Part shown: piece after piece, positions 8,681 to 17,098 of the stretch
Layout of the letters: each line of letters starts with the position of its first letter
Position numbering within the stretch: the first letter of the stretch is position 1
Assembly: GCF_902706295.1 (NCBI RefSeq)
Contig: NZ_CACSJJ010000022.1
Span: 1-64,000 of the forward strand
Direction of reading: 5' to 3'
Length of the DNA stretch: 64,000 nucleotides
Source of the DNA: Arthrobacter sp. 18067
Lineage (GTDB): Bacteria; Actinomycetota; Actinomycetes; Actinomycetales; Micrococcaceae
Notes under the pieces: generated by a model
Databases searched by the model: none
What the model saw: the letters and a program-made list of their open reading frames with translations, nothing else
Told to the model about the DNA's origin: nothing
Made by a program: the position numbers and the translations under genes

Positions 8681-8704
8681 ACGAGTAGCGTGTACTCGTT
8701 TTTT
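8681..8704 (+). terminator. Orphan terminator-like hairpin
   Basis: The arms ACGAGTA (8681-8687) and TACTCGT (8693-8699) enclose the loop GCGTG and run into six T residues (8699-8704). It points rightward, but no gene precedes it within 390 bp. It could end a small RNA or be chance. Confidence 0.45.
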
Positions 8705-8995
8705 CGGCTGCCGGACGCCCCGACTACTTGGATTCGAGGAATCGTAGCCCCTCAGCGGATGCCGAACCATGGCTATCGATTCCCCCAAGGCCCGCCCCAG
8801 GTTCGTGGTCTGAGAAGGTGGCAAAGCAACGTCGACAGGCAAAAGTGCCGGCGCGGCCATGCCGCGAGGACCAGTGAGGCCCCGCCTGCTCACAGCGGAA
8901 GCAGCACACATTGGAGAAAGCGGCACCGTCCGAATCCACCATGATTGTCACGGGAGAATCGTAATCGACAGCGCCCGCCGGGGAATAGACCCCTT

Positions 8996-9196
8996 CTACT
9001 GCTTTCCATACTTCTTGTGCACGGCCTGCTTGCTGACGCCGAGGCAAAGAGCTATGGCCTCCCACGACAGGCCTGACTGGCGCGCCGCCCGCACCAGGGA
9101 AGCCTCCCGCCGACCCACTTCTTTCTGCAGCTCCGCCACGGCATAGAGTGCTTCGGCCGGCCCCATTTCACCCATTGATCCCACCAGCGTTTTCAT
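8996..9196 (-). CDS. Small helix-turn-helix DNA-binding protein
   Basis: A 66-residue protein that is mostly one helical domain. The C-terminus SWEAIALCLGVSKQAVHKKY is a helix-turn-helix of the sigma-region-4/homeodomain-like kind, preceded by a helix ELQKEVGRREASLVRAARQ. Similar small actinobacterial proteins often sit beside Clp-N or protease genes, but not here. I chose ATG 9196 because GGAGGTGG lies just before it. A longer frame to 9247 would start upstream of the likely promoter. The promoter (TTGACG, 17 bp, TATTGT) is overlapped at both hexamers by identical 18-bp dyads, which suggests autorepression by this protein or a partner. Regulon unknown. Confidence 0.72.
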   Translation of the reverse strand: MKTLVGSMGEMGPAEALYAVAELQKEVGRREASLVRAARQSGLSWEAIALCLGVSKQAVHKKYGKQ

Positions 9197-9213
9197 TCGG
9201 TCCACCTCCATGT

Positions 9214-9259
9214 CGTCAACAATAGTTGACGCCGGAAGTCTCGTCAACCAAAGTTGACG
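9214..9259 (-). promoter_or_regulatory. Promoter with twin dyad operators for the small HTH gene
   Basis: Two dyads share identical 7-bp arms: CGTCAAC-AATA-GTTGACG at 9214-9231 and CGTCAAC-CAAA-GTTGACG at 9242-9259, 28 bp apart. On the minus strand, TTGACG (9247-9242) and TATTGT (9224-9219) form a -35/-10 pair with a 17-bp spacer. One dyad overlaps each hexamer. The predicted start of transcription is near 9212, just before the HTH gene. Confidence 0.75.
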
Positions 9260-9268
9260 CGGCCATCG

Positions 9269-9838
9269 TTAGGCGAAAGCCTTGTGCATGATTCGCTGCG
9301 GACCGGAACTCCCACCCTGATACCGACCCGCGTCCACGAATCCGGCTCTGCGATAGGCGGCCTGGCCCGCCGGATTGCGTTCGTTGACGGAGAGCACGAC
9401 GCCGGCCTGGCCGCCACCCAGCCGGGCCGTCAGCTTGCGCGCTTCCTCCACTGCCGCGCGTGCCGCCCTTGTGCCGAGGCCTCGCCCTTGGCTTCCTGAG
9501 TCGATGAGGAACCCCCTGAGAAGCCATGCAGAATTGTCGTCAGGCCACCCGGCCAGTTTCGCAGCGCCGGACTGGAGGGTCAGTACGCCAACGGCCACTC
9601 CCCCGGACTCAACGACATACGGCAGCCGAAATTCTTCCTCCAAGCCGATCAGCATCATGCGGAGTGGGTCGCCGACGAACTCACGCTGCCCCTCCTCCAC
9701 GGACAGCGTAGCCACCGCCCCAAGGTGAATGGCGCGCGAGTCATGGTCCAGAAGTTTGAGCGGGATAAGCCATACGTCACCTACGTCGATCTGATCAATG
9801 ATGATCGAAAACTCTTCACCTGAGTCATATTCAAGCAT
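9269..9838 (-). CDS. GNAT family N-acetyltransferase
   Basis: This protein of about 189 residues contains the acetyl-CoA pyrophosphate loop of the GNAT fold in FLIDSGSQGRGLGTRAARAA (pattern QxxGxG) followed by a long helix. It also has the motif-B segment LSVNERNPAGQAAYRRAGFV, usual for acyltransferases that act on small molecules or protein termini. The frame extends to a GTG at 9868. I prefer ATG 9838 (MLEYDSGEEF), which has AGGAAG about ten bases upstream; this start is not certain. It is divergent from the sulfatase gene, with 61 bp between them. Substrate unknown. Confidence 0.78.
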   Translation of the reverse strand: MLEYDSGEEFSIIIDQIDVGDVWLIPLKLLDHDSRAIHLGAVATLSVEEGQREFVGDPLRMMLIGLEEEFRLPYVVESGGVAVGVLTLQSGAAKLAGWPDDNSAWLLRGFLIDSGSQGRGLGTRAARAAVEEARKLTARLGGGQAGVVLSVNERNPAGQAAYRRAGFVDAGRYQGGSSGPQRIMHKAFA

Positions 9839-9899
9839 TGCAGGGCATCTTCCTACTAAGGTTGTCACAACAGTTCCCTACGTCGAAGGAACCTCCGCG

Positions 9900-11387
9900 A
9901 TGAGCCAGCCGAACGTCATACTGATCTGTGTCGATGAATGGAGGGGTGACTGCCTTTCCTCGGACGGCCATCCCCACCTGGAGACGCCCCACCTCGACGA
10001 GTTGGCCCGGAACGGTGTCCGGTTTTCCAAGGGCTATTCTGCTACGCCGTCCTGTGTTCCTGCCCGTGCTGCATTATTCACCGGTCAATCGCAGGAACGG
10101 CACGGCCGGGTCGGGTACAACGACGGCGTGCCGTTTCACGCAGTCCACCCGGTGACAATACAGGACGAGTTCCGAAAAGGCGGCTACCACACACAGGCCA
10201 TCGGCAAGATGCATGTGTGGCCGGAACGCTCCCGGCTGGGCTTCGATGACGTCATCCTGCACGATGGCTACCTGCATCACGCCCGGCGGGAACACCAGCA
10301 GCACTTTGCCATGTTCGACGACTACGTCCCGTGGCTTCGGCGGCAACCCGGCATGGGTCCGGACGCGGAATACTTCGACCACGGCGTCAACTGCAATTCA
10401 ATAGTCGCCCGCCCGTGGGACAAGGCGGAGAACCTGCATCCGACACACTGGATAGGTACCCAGGCCATCGAATGGATGCACCGACGCGATCCCGTGAAGC
10501 CATTCTTCCTCTACCTTTCCTTCCACCGCCCCCACCCGCCGTACGATCCGCCGTCGTGGGCTTTTGAGCAGTACCTCAACATCCCGGCTTATGAAGCTGT
10601 GGAAGGCAATTGGGAACATCACTGGGACGACCACCGGCAGGATGGCGATTACCAGGCCAGCTACGGGAGGATGCCGGATCAGGTGGTCCACCGGGCCAGG
10701 GCGGGATACTACGGCCTGATGGCGCAGATCGACCTGCAGATCAACCGGATCAAAGAGTCGTTGGCGGACTTCGGCCTTGCTGACAACACCGTCATCGCCT
10801 TTACCAGCGACCACGGTGAAATGATGGGCGATCACCACATGTTCCGCAAGGCCGTCCCCTACGATGGATCAGCCCGCGTACCATTCATCATCGCCAATGC
10901 ACCCGCAGCCAAGGACTCAGCCCGTGGAACTGTGGTGGACCACGTAGTGGAACTCCGGGACATCATGCCCACGCTGCTGGACCTTGCCGGGCTGCCCATC
11001 CCGGACTCCGTAGATGGAAAGACCCTTGCACCACTGGTCCGGGGCCATAGCACCGAAGCAGTCCGGGAAGTCCTGCATGGCGAACACGTGTACTGGGGAC
11101 AGAACCTGCATTGGTTGACCGACGGCCACCACAAATACATCTGGGGATCCGGCAAGGGGACCGAAGAACTCTTCAACCTCGACGCCGATCCCCAAGAGTG
11201 CACAAACCTCGCCGAAGACCCGGCCAGTGAAGTGGAACTGCAATTCTGGCGCGAACGGATGGTGGAAGCGTTAACGGGCCGCGAAGAAGGCTACGTAGTT
11301 AACGGCTCGCTCGTGACGGGGGTGCCTGTTGTTGCCATGTTGCAGCATGCCCGGGAAAAGGCCGCCACGGCCATGTCCGACGCCTAG
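9900..11387 (+). CDS. Type I sulfatase (arylsulfatase/alkaline phosphatase superfamily)
   Basis: A 495-residue hydrolase starting SQPNVILICVDEWRGD, whose early aspartates bind the metal. The sulfatase signature SCVPARAALFTGQ has Cys52, Pro54 and Arg56 (CxPxR), so Cys52 should be converted to formylglycine by a generating enzyme not seen here. Further metal and substrate residues are in IGKMHVWP and FTSDHGEMMGDH. There is no signal peptide, so the enzyme appears cytosolic and probably acts on imported sulfate, phosphonate or choline-sulfate-like esters. ATG 9900 has GAAGGA nine bases upstream; a longer frame from 9798 overlaps the divergent GNAT gene and is unlikely. Its end overlaps glnE tail to tail. 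Confidence 0.9.
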   Translation: MSQPNVILICVDEWRGDCLSSDGHPHLETPHLDELARNGVRFSKGYSATPSCVPARAALFTGQSQERHGRVGYNDGVPFHAVHPVTIQDEFRKGGYHTQAIGKMHVWPERSRLGFDDVILHDGYLHHARREHQQHFAMFDDYVPWLRRQPGMGPDAEYFDHGVNCNSIVARPWDKAENLHPTHWIGTQAIEWMHRRDPVKPFFLYLSFHRPHPPYDPPSWAFEQYLNIPAYEAVEGNWEHHWDDHRQDGDYQASYGRMPDQVVHRARAGYYGLMAQIDLQINRIKESLADFGLADNTVIAFTSDHGEMMGDHHMFRKAVPYDGSARVPFIIANAPAAKDSARGTVVDHVVELRDIMPTLLDLAGLPIPDSVDGKTLAPLVRGHSTEAVREVLHGEHVYWGQNLHWLTDGHHKYIWGSGKGTEELFNLDADPQECTNLAEDPASEVELQFWRERMVEALTGREEGYVVNGSLVTGVPVVAMLQHAREKAATAMSDA

Positions 11388-14300
11388 TTTCCGTAGAAGA
11401 TCTTCTCGAAGACTCCCCTGGCGCGGCGACTTAGCCTCAAGTAGTCCTCTTCGAACTGGCCCGCATGTCCCGGAGCGTAACCGCACCAACGCGCTGCCGC
11501 CTCAAGGTCCTTGCGTGACGACGGGAGAAGGTCGGATGCCCGCCCCGTCACGATCACGTTCGCAGAGCGGATACGGCTGGCGAGCCGCCATGCCTCCCGC
11601 AAGAGCGCAGCGTCGTCTTCACTGATGAAGTCCAGTTCCACCGCGGCGGCCAATGCCTCAAGAGTCGAACTGGTCCGAAGCTCCTGATGCTTCCCTGCGT
11701 GCTGCAGCTGAATCAACTGGACCAGCCATTCAACATCGCTCAGTCCACCGCGCCCAAGCTTGACATGCCGTGCAGGGTCAGCCCCGCGCGGCAAGCGTTC
11801 GGATTCCACCCGGGCTTTGATGCGACGGACTTCCCTTACATCCTGCTCGGCCAACTCTTCGGGGTATCGGATGGGATCAATGAGTTTCACGAAATCGGCG
11901 GCCAACTCGTCCGAACCGGCCATGGGGCGTGCCCGCAGAAGTGCCTGGGCCTCCCAGATCAGGGACCACCTGCGGTAGTACTCCGCGTATGACTCCAAGG
12001 ACCGGACCATGGCGCCGTTCTTACCCTCGGGCCGAAGGTCAGCGTCGACCATAAGGACCCGTTCGGCCATGATCGCGGGCTTGAGGGGCTGGGTCAGGAA
12101 GCTGGAGACTTTGGAAACGATCGCCGTCGCCTGTTCCTGGGCCTCGGCGTCGGTGAATCCTGGCCGCGAGCGGTGCACGTAGATGACGTCCGCGTCCGAG
12201 CCGTACCCTATCTCGCGCCCGCCCTGCCGGCCCATGGCAACAACCAGGACGTCGGTTTTCAGCGGACCATCGGAGGCAATGACGGATTCCGCCACATGTA
12301 ATGCCCCCAGGACCGCAGCCCGATCGGTCTCGGCCAAGGCGAGTCCCACTGCATCCTGATCGAGCAAGCCGGAGCTGTCCGCGATTGCGGTCCGCAGGAT
12401 TTCGCGTCGCCGGATCAGCCGGATCAGCCGCATGGCACTTTCGGGTTCCGGATGGCGGGAAAGCTTGGACTGGATTTCCTGCCACTGGGCCTCGAAGCGG
12501 ATGGGTACCAGTTCTTTGTCGCTGCCCAACCACGCTACGGACTCCGGAGATACCTCCAACAGGTCCGAAATAAGCCGCGAGTTGGCCAGTACCTGGCACA
12601 GGCGTTCCGCAGCGGCCTGGGAATCCCGAAGCAACCCCAGATACCAGTGCGTGGTCCCAAGCGCCTCGCTGACCCTACGGAAGGCGAGCAATCCGGCGTC
12701 GGGGTCTACGCCTTCGGCGAGCCAGCCCAGCAGGATGGGAAGCAACTGGCGCTGCAACGCCGCACGGCGGCTGACACCCGCTGTCAGCGCCTCGATGTGC
12801 CGCATGGCGCCTTGCGGATCCTGGTAACCAAGCGCGGCGAGGCGCCCCTGCGCTGCCTCGGGGCTGAGTTTGGCATCCTCGCTGCTCAGCATGGCCGCTG
12901 TATTGAGCAGCGGCCTGTAGAAGATCCGCTCGTGCAATTCGCGCACGGATTTCTTAGTTTTTTGCCACGTCCCCATAAGTTGGTCCGGATGGGGCCGCTC
13001 CAGCGAAAAAGGCCCCAGGACGGCTTTGGCAAGGAACCGTTGTGCATCCTCGGTCGCGGGCATGAGGTGGGTACGCCGAAGCTGGAAAAGCTGGATCCGA
13101 TGTTCCAGCAGGCGCAGGTAGCGGTAGGCGTTATCGAAGGCGGCAGCGTCCGCACGGCCGATGTAACCTCCGGCGGAAAGAGCCGCAATGGCTGAGGTGG
13201 TATCCCTGCACCGAAGGGATTCGTCGGATTTGCCATGAACAAGCTGCAGCAACTGCACCGTGAACTCGACGTCGCGAAGGCCACCGCGACCCAATTTGAT
13301 CTGGCGCTGCTCCTCGGCCGCGGGAATGTAATCTGTCACCCTGCGGCGCATAGCCTGCACGGACTCAACGAAGCCCTCGCGCCCTGCGGAAGCCCAAACG
13401 AGCGGCTCCACTGCCTTCTCGTAACGCTGCCCCAGCTCCCGGTCGCCTGCAATGGTCCGGGCCTTGAGCAGCGCTTGGAACTCCCAGCTTTCAGCCCAGC
13501 GCGCGTAATAGCTCAGGTGCGAAGGCAGCGTACGGACCAACGGCCCTGACTTGCCTTCCGGACGCAGGTTTGCATCCACCTCCCACAGCCCGGGTTCAGG
13601 TGCGGAGGAAGAGATCGCCCGCGAAATCCCTGAAGCAAGCGCTGTGCCGATAGTGGAGGCGCGTGCGTCCTCCAGCTCCCCCGCTTCGATGACGTAGATG
13701 ACATCGACGTCGGAAATGTAGTTCAGTTCGCGGGCACCGCATTTGCCCATGCCGATGACGGCGAGCCCGACGTCGGCGATTTCCTCAGCAGCGTACTGAA
13801 CTGCCGCTTCGGCCCGGGATACCGCAAGGGCAGCCTCGATGGCCGCTCCTGCGAGATCGGCCAGCTCCGCTCCGACGGCCGGCATGAAGTCCTGGGGCGA
13901 GGCCGCACAAAGGTCCTTGATGGCCAGCTCAGTCAGTCCCCGGCGGTAAGCGGTCCGCAACGCCGCGTAAGCCGGCATTCCGGTGATTCCGGCGACCGGT
14001 CGCTGCGCGCCCGGTTCAGCTTTTACCGAGCGGAGAAGCGTTGCCCGGAGCTCCTCGTTGGAGGCCTGAAGAGGCTCCGGACTGACCCGGACATCGAAGA
14101 CATCAAGATGCTCCGGCCGACGCATGAGGAACTCCCCCAGTGCCTCGGAGGCTCCCAGCAGGCGGTACATGGGCTCGCTGGAGTCCTGATCGGCCGCGGC
14201 CAGTTTCTTCAGCTCTGGATTCTTCTCCATGAGCCGCACCAGTGATTGCAGGGCTGTATCCGGGCTGGCCGACATGGACAGTCCGGCAAACAGTGCGTCC

Positions 14301-14395
14301 TCGTCAATCCCCTCAAGTTCAGGGGCGGCAAGGAAGCGTTCGCCTTTTTCGAGGTCACTGAATCCGGCTGAGATGAGCCGACGTGCAAGGCTCAC
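11384..14395 (-). CDS. glnE: Bifunctional glutamine synthetase adenylyltransferase/deadenylase
   Basis: GlnE adds AMP to and removes it from glutamine synthetase in response to nitrogen status. The 1003-residue protein shows both nucleotidyltransferase halves: GMGKCGARELNYISDVDVIY in the N-terminal (usually deadenylase) half and AMGRQGGREIGYGSDADVIY in the C-terminal (adenylylase) half, each with its DxD metal pair. Each half is followed by an arginine-rich GRGGLRDVEF or GRGGLSDVEW motif. It starts 9 bp after the second glutamine synthetase gene, so the two form an operon. Its clear target in this window is Tyr402 of GlnA1; the neighbouring GlnA2-like enzyme lacks the tyrosine. Confidence 0.95.
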   Translation of the reverse strand: MSLARRLISAGFSDLEKGERFLAAPELEGIDEDALFAGLSMSASPDTALQSLVRLMEKNPELKKLAAADQDSSEPMYRLLGASEALGEFLMRRPEHLDVFDVRVSPEPLQASNEELRATLLRSVKAEPGAQRPVAGITGMPAYAALRTAYRRGLTELAIKDLCAASPQDFMPAVGAELADLAGAAIEAALAVSRAEAAVQYAAEEIADVGLAVIGMGKCGARELNYISDVDVIYVIEAGELEDARASTIGTALASGISRAISSSAPEPGLWEVDANLRPEGKSGPLVRTLPSHLSYYARWAESWEFQALLKARTIAGDRELGQRYEKAVEPLVWASAGREGFVESVQAMRRRVTDYIPAAEEQRQIKLGRGGLRDVEFTVQLLQLVHGKSDESLRCRDTTSAIAALSAGGYIGRADAAAFDNAYRYLRLLEHRIQLFQLRRTHLMPATEDAQRFLAKAVLGPFSLERPHPDQLMGTWQKTKKSVRELHERIFYRPLLNTAAMLSSEDAKLSPEAAQGRLAALGYQDPQGAMRHIEALTAGVSRRAALQRQLLPILLGWLAEGVDPDAGLLAFRRVSEALGTTHWYLGLLRDSQAAAERLCQVLANSRLISDLLEVSPESVAWLGSDKELVPIRFEAQWQEIQSKLSRHPEPESAMRLIRLIRRREILRTAIADSSGLLDQDAVGLALAETDRAAVLGALHVAESVIASDGPLKTDVLVVAMGRQGGREIGYGSDADVIYVHRSRPGFTDAEAQEQATAIVSKVSSFLTQPLKPAIMAERVLMVDADLRPEGKNGAMVRSLESYAEYYRRWSLIWEAQALLRARPMAGSDELAADFVKLIDPIRYPEELAEQDVREVRRIKARVESERLPRGADPARHVKLGRGGLSDVEWLVQLIQLQHAGKHQELRTSSTLEALAAAVELDFISEDDAALLREAWRLASRIRSANVIVTGRASDLLPSSRKDLEAAARWCGYAPGHAGQFEEDYLRLSRRARGVFEKIFYGN

Positions 14396-14404
14396 TGGCC
14401 CTGC

Positions 14405-15745
14405 CTACAGAATGCCGAGGTTGCGCTGCAACTCATACGGCGTGACCTGGAGGCGGTAGTCCTGCCATTCCGCACGCTTGTTGCGCAGGAAGTGCTCGAA
14501 CACCTGCTCGCCCAGGATTTCAGCTACGAGCTCGGATTCCTCCATTGCACGGATGGCGTCGTGAAGGCTGGCCGGCAGGGGTGCGTGTCCCATGGCCTTG
14601 CGCTCCGCGGTAGTCAGCGACCAGATGTCGTCCTCGGCAGCAGCGGGAAGTTCGTAGCCTTCCTCGATGCCCTTCAATCCGGCGCCCAGCAGGACGGCAT
14701 ATGCGAGGTACGGGTTGGTGGCGGAGTCGATGCCACGGTACTCGATGCGGGCCGACTGGCCCTTGCCGGGCTTGTAGAGCGGAACCCGGACAAGTGCGGA
14801 GCGGTTGTTGTGGCCCCAGCTCAGGTAGCTCGGTGCCTCGCCGCCACCCCAAAGCCGCTTGTAGGAGTTCACGAACTGGTTGGTGACGGCCGTGAATTCC
14901 GGCGCGTGCTTCAGGATTCCAGCGATGAACTGGCGTGCCGTCTTGGACAGCTGGAACTCGGCTCCTGCTTCGAAGAACGCGTTGGTGTCGCCCTCGAACA
15001 AGGAGAAGTGGGTGTGCATGCCCGAACCGGGGTGGTCCGTGAACGGCTTGGGCATGAACGTCGCGTAGGTGCCTTGCTGGAGGGCGACTTCCTTTATGAC
15101 GGTGCGGAACGTCATGATGTTGTCCGCGGTCTGCAGGGCATCGGCGTAACGGAGGTCGATCTCGTTCTGGCCGGGGCCGCCTTCATGGTGGCTGAACTCC
15201 ACGGAGATGCCTACGGATTCAAGCATGGTGACGGCAGTGCGGCGGAAGTCCTGGGCAACGCCACCGGGAACGTGGTCGAAGTAGCCACCCTCGTCGACGG
15301 GAACCGGGGAGCCATCGGGTCCGAGATCCTTGGACTTGAGCAGATAGAACTCGATCTCGGGGTGGGTGTAGCAGGTGAAACCCATGTCCGCGGCCTTGGC
15401 GAGGGTCCGCTTGAGGACGTTGCGGGGGTCTGCAGCGGAGGGCTCACCGTCGGGAGTCAGGATGTCGCAGAACATCCTGGACGTCTGTTCCGTCTCACCG
15501 CGCCAAGGCAGGATCTGGAACGTCGACGGGTCCGGCTGGGCGAGCATATCGGACTCGAACACGCGGGCAAGGCCCTCGATTGCGGAACCGTCGAAGCCAA
15601 GGCCCTCTTCGAAAGCACCTTCAACCTCGGCAGGGGCAAGTGCCACCGATTTGAGCGAACCCACGACGTCGGTGAACCACAAGCGTACGAAGCGCACGTC
15701 ACGCTCTTCGATCGTCCGCAGAACGAACTCTTGCTGGCGGTCCAT
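14405..15745 (-). CDS. glnA2: Glutamine synthetase family protein (GlnA2-like)
   Basis: A 446-residue GSI-fold enzyme, the size I recall for M. tuberculosis GlnA2. It keeps FDGSAIEGL, HPEIEFYLL, GSGMHTHFSLF, NRSALVRVPLY and RIEYRGIDSATNPYLAY, so the catalytic frame is intact. The adenylylation loop reads EDDIWSLTTAERKAMG: Trp375 stands where GlnA1 has Tyr402, so GlnE should not adenylylate it. I chose ATG 15745 (MDRQQEFVLRTI) because GAGG lies five bases before it; the frame is open to 15787. It precedes glnE in the same operon. Glutamine synthesis is the likely role. Gamma-glutamylation of another amine is possible, since several GlnA paralogues in actinobacteria do that. Confidence 0.88.
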   Translation of the reverse strand: MDRQQEFVLRTIEERDVRFVRLWFTDVVGSLKSVALAPAEVEGAFEEGLGFDGSAIEGLARVFESDMLAQPDPSTFQILPWRGETEQTSRMFCDILTPDGEPSAADPRNVLKRTLAKAADMGFTCYTHPEIEFYLLKSKDLGPDGSPVPVDEGGYFDHVPGGVAQDFRRTAVTMLESVGISVEFSHHEGGPGQNEIDLRYADALQTADNIMTFRTVIKEVALQQGTYATFMPKPFTDHPGSGMHTHFSLFEGDTNAFFEAGAEFQLSKTARQFIAGILKHAPEFTAVTNQFVNSYKRLWGGGEAPSYLSWGHNNRSALVRVPLYKPGKGQSARIEYRGIDSATNPYLAYAVLLGAGLKGIEEGYELPAAAEDDIWSLTTAERKAMGHAPLPASLHDAIRAMEESELVAEILGEQVFEHFLRNKRAEWQDYRLQVTPYELQRNLGIL

Positions 15746-15870
15746 AGGGCCTCTTTTCCGATTCAGTGTCCATGCCGCTGGTTCCAATGTTGTGAAGCCA
15801 CGACAACTCAGCCTTCACTCTACTAAGAGTTCGGTGCTAATGCCGCAGCAGTACTTGCCCGTAACACAGC

Positions 15871-15886
15871 GTTTACATTCCGTGAC
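15871..15886 (-). promoter_or_regulatory. Possible weak GlnR half-site pair upstream of glnA2
   Basis: On the minus strand GTCAC (15886-15882), six bases, then TAAAC (15875-15871) resemble one GTnAC/GAAAC pair of a GlnR operator, about 125 bp before the glnA2-like start. Only one pair with one mismatch is present, so this is weak. Confidence 0.3.
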
Positions 15887-15935
15887 GCCGGGCACACTGG
15901 TGGCAGGTGCCCCCGGCACCGCTTAGGCTCTACCC

Positions 15936-16841
15936 ATGGCCCCGAGCAACCTTCCTGAGTCCACCACGCCCGCCGAAGTTCCCGCACCCTACGGAACAGG
16001 TCCTGCTGCCTCCGCTGCGACGCCCCCGGCGGACGGCAGGAAGCCGATCAGCCGGGTCAGGATTCACCACCTTCAGCAAGCCAAGGACAACGGCGGGCGC
16101 TTTGCCATGCTGACTGCCTATGAGCAGTACACCGCGGAAATTTTCGACCAAGCCGGAATCGAAGTCCTCCTGGTTGGCGACTCGGCATCCAACAACGTCT
16201 TCGGCAACGAGACGAGCCTTCCCGTCACTGTGGACGAGCTCCTGCCCCTGACGCGGGCAGTGAGCCGGGCAGCCAAGCGGGCCCTGATCGTGGCCGACCT
16301 TCCGTTCGGCAGCTACGAAGTTTCGCCCGGACAGGCGGTTGCCACCGGTGTCCGGTTCCTCAAAGAAGGGCTGGCACACGCCGTCAAGATCGAGGGCTCC
16401 GCTTACTACGCGGACACAGTCAAAGCCATGGTTCAGGCCGGCATCCCGGTCATGGCCCACATTGGCTTCACCCCGCAAAGCGAACACTCCCTCGGTGGTT
16501 ACCGCGTCCAGGGTCGCGGAGACGACGCACAACGCCTCATCGATGACGCAGTTGCCCTTCAGGACGCCGGCGCATTCAGCGTGCTGATGGAGATGGTTCC
16601 AGCGACAACTGCTGCCGCCGTCGATGCCGCATTGCGGGTCCCCACGGTGGGGATTGGTGCCGGCAACAGCACTACGGGACAGGTTCTCGTATGGCAGGAC
16701 ATGGCAGGATTGCGCGGCGGCAAGATGGCCAAGTTCGTCAAGCAGTACGCCGACCTTCGCACCACCTTGAGCGATGCTGCCGCAGCCTACGGTGAGGACG
16801 TCAGGTCCGGGCAATTTCCCGGCCCTGAACATTCCTTCTAG
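15936..16841 (+). CDS. panB: 3-methyl-2-oxobutanoate hydroxymethyltransferase
   Basis: PanB transfers a hydroxymethyl group from methylene-tetrahydrofolate to alpha-ketoisovalerate, the first committed step of pantothenate and CoA synthesis. The 301-residue protein shows MLTAYEQYTAEIFDQAGIE, the metal/substrate-binding LLVGDSASNNVFG, VADLPFGSYEVSPGQAV, GSAYYADTVKAMVQAGIPVM and GIGAGNSTTGQVLVWQDMAG. The first 40 residues are a Pro/Ala-rich extension seen in actinobacterial forms. The gene is divergent from glnA2 and overlaps the small SPOR-type gene tail to tail at its stop. No panC or panD is nearby. Confidence 0.96.
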   Translation: MAPSNLPESTTPAEVPAPYGTGPAASAATPPADGRKPISRVRIHHLQQAKDNGGRFAMLTAYEQYTAEIFDQAGIEVLLVGDSASNNVFGNETSLPVTVDELLPLTRAVSRAAKRALIVADLPFGSYEVSPGQAVATGVRFLKEGLAHAVKIEGSAYYADTVKAMVQAGIPVMAHIGFTPQSEHSLGGYRVQGRGDDAQRLIDDAVALQDAGAFSVLMEMVPATTAAAVDAALRVPTVGIGAGNSTTGQVLVWQDMAGLRGGKMAKFVKQYADLRTTLSDAAAAYGEDVRSGQFPGPEHSF

Positions 16842-17002
16842 TCGTCGTCCTGGGCATCCCAGGCATCGTTGCGCGCTTTAACCTTCTCCAAGGCGTGCTC
16901 GGCTTCTTCCCTGGTTTTGTAAGGGCCAATCAGCTGGGTCCAATCAGACATGGCGTCCTCTTCGATCTCGTGCGTCTTGACGTTGTACCAGTACTCCGTC
17001 AC
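16838..17002 (-). CDS. Small SPOR-domain-like protein
   Basis: A 54-residue protein reading TEYWYNVKTHEIEEDAMSDW, then TQLIGPYKTREEAEHALEKV, with an acidic tail. This is the small cytoplasmic SPOR-like protein annotated in many Micrococcaceae: the TQLIGPYKTREEAE piece has the ribosome-like SPOR sheet-helix character. It has no signal peptide or membrane helix, so a direct peptidoglycan-binding role is doubtful. I chose GTG 17002 because GGAGGAGGAG directly precedes it; a longer frame to 17053 has no such site. The gene lies between panB (convergent, 4-bp overlap) and map (divergent). Confidence 0.78.
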   Translation of the reverse strand: MTEYWYNVKTHEIEEDAMSDWTQLIGPYKTREEAEHALEKVKARNDAWDAQDDD

Positions 17003-17098
17003 GTCTCCTCCTCCATCATTCGTACGGTGGACGCGTAACGTTGGCGGGGTCACAGAAACCGGGCCACGCTTTGTTACTTACGTCTCTTGTGTGCCTTA

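Larger units (their letters stand above)
8346..8995. other. Gene-poor stretch between glnA and the HTH gene
   Basis: About 650 bp with no open frame I can defend. The frames present (for example 8528-8944 on plus and 8642-8926 on minus) are rich in Arg, Pro, Ser and His without any domain. It holds a 10-bp hairpin with a GAA loop (8421-8443) and an isolated terminator-like hairpin with a T run (8681-8704). It may be gene remnants or contain a small RNA; neither is shown. Confidence 0.45.

Noticed and set aside
8528..9065. Overlapping open frames on both strands (8528-8944 plus, 8724-9065 minus)
   Set aside because: Neither has a ribosome site, domain or plausible composition.
14492..15826. 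A 444-codon plus-strand open frame
   Set aside because: It is antisense to the glnA2-like gene and has no recognisable motif.
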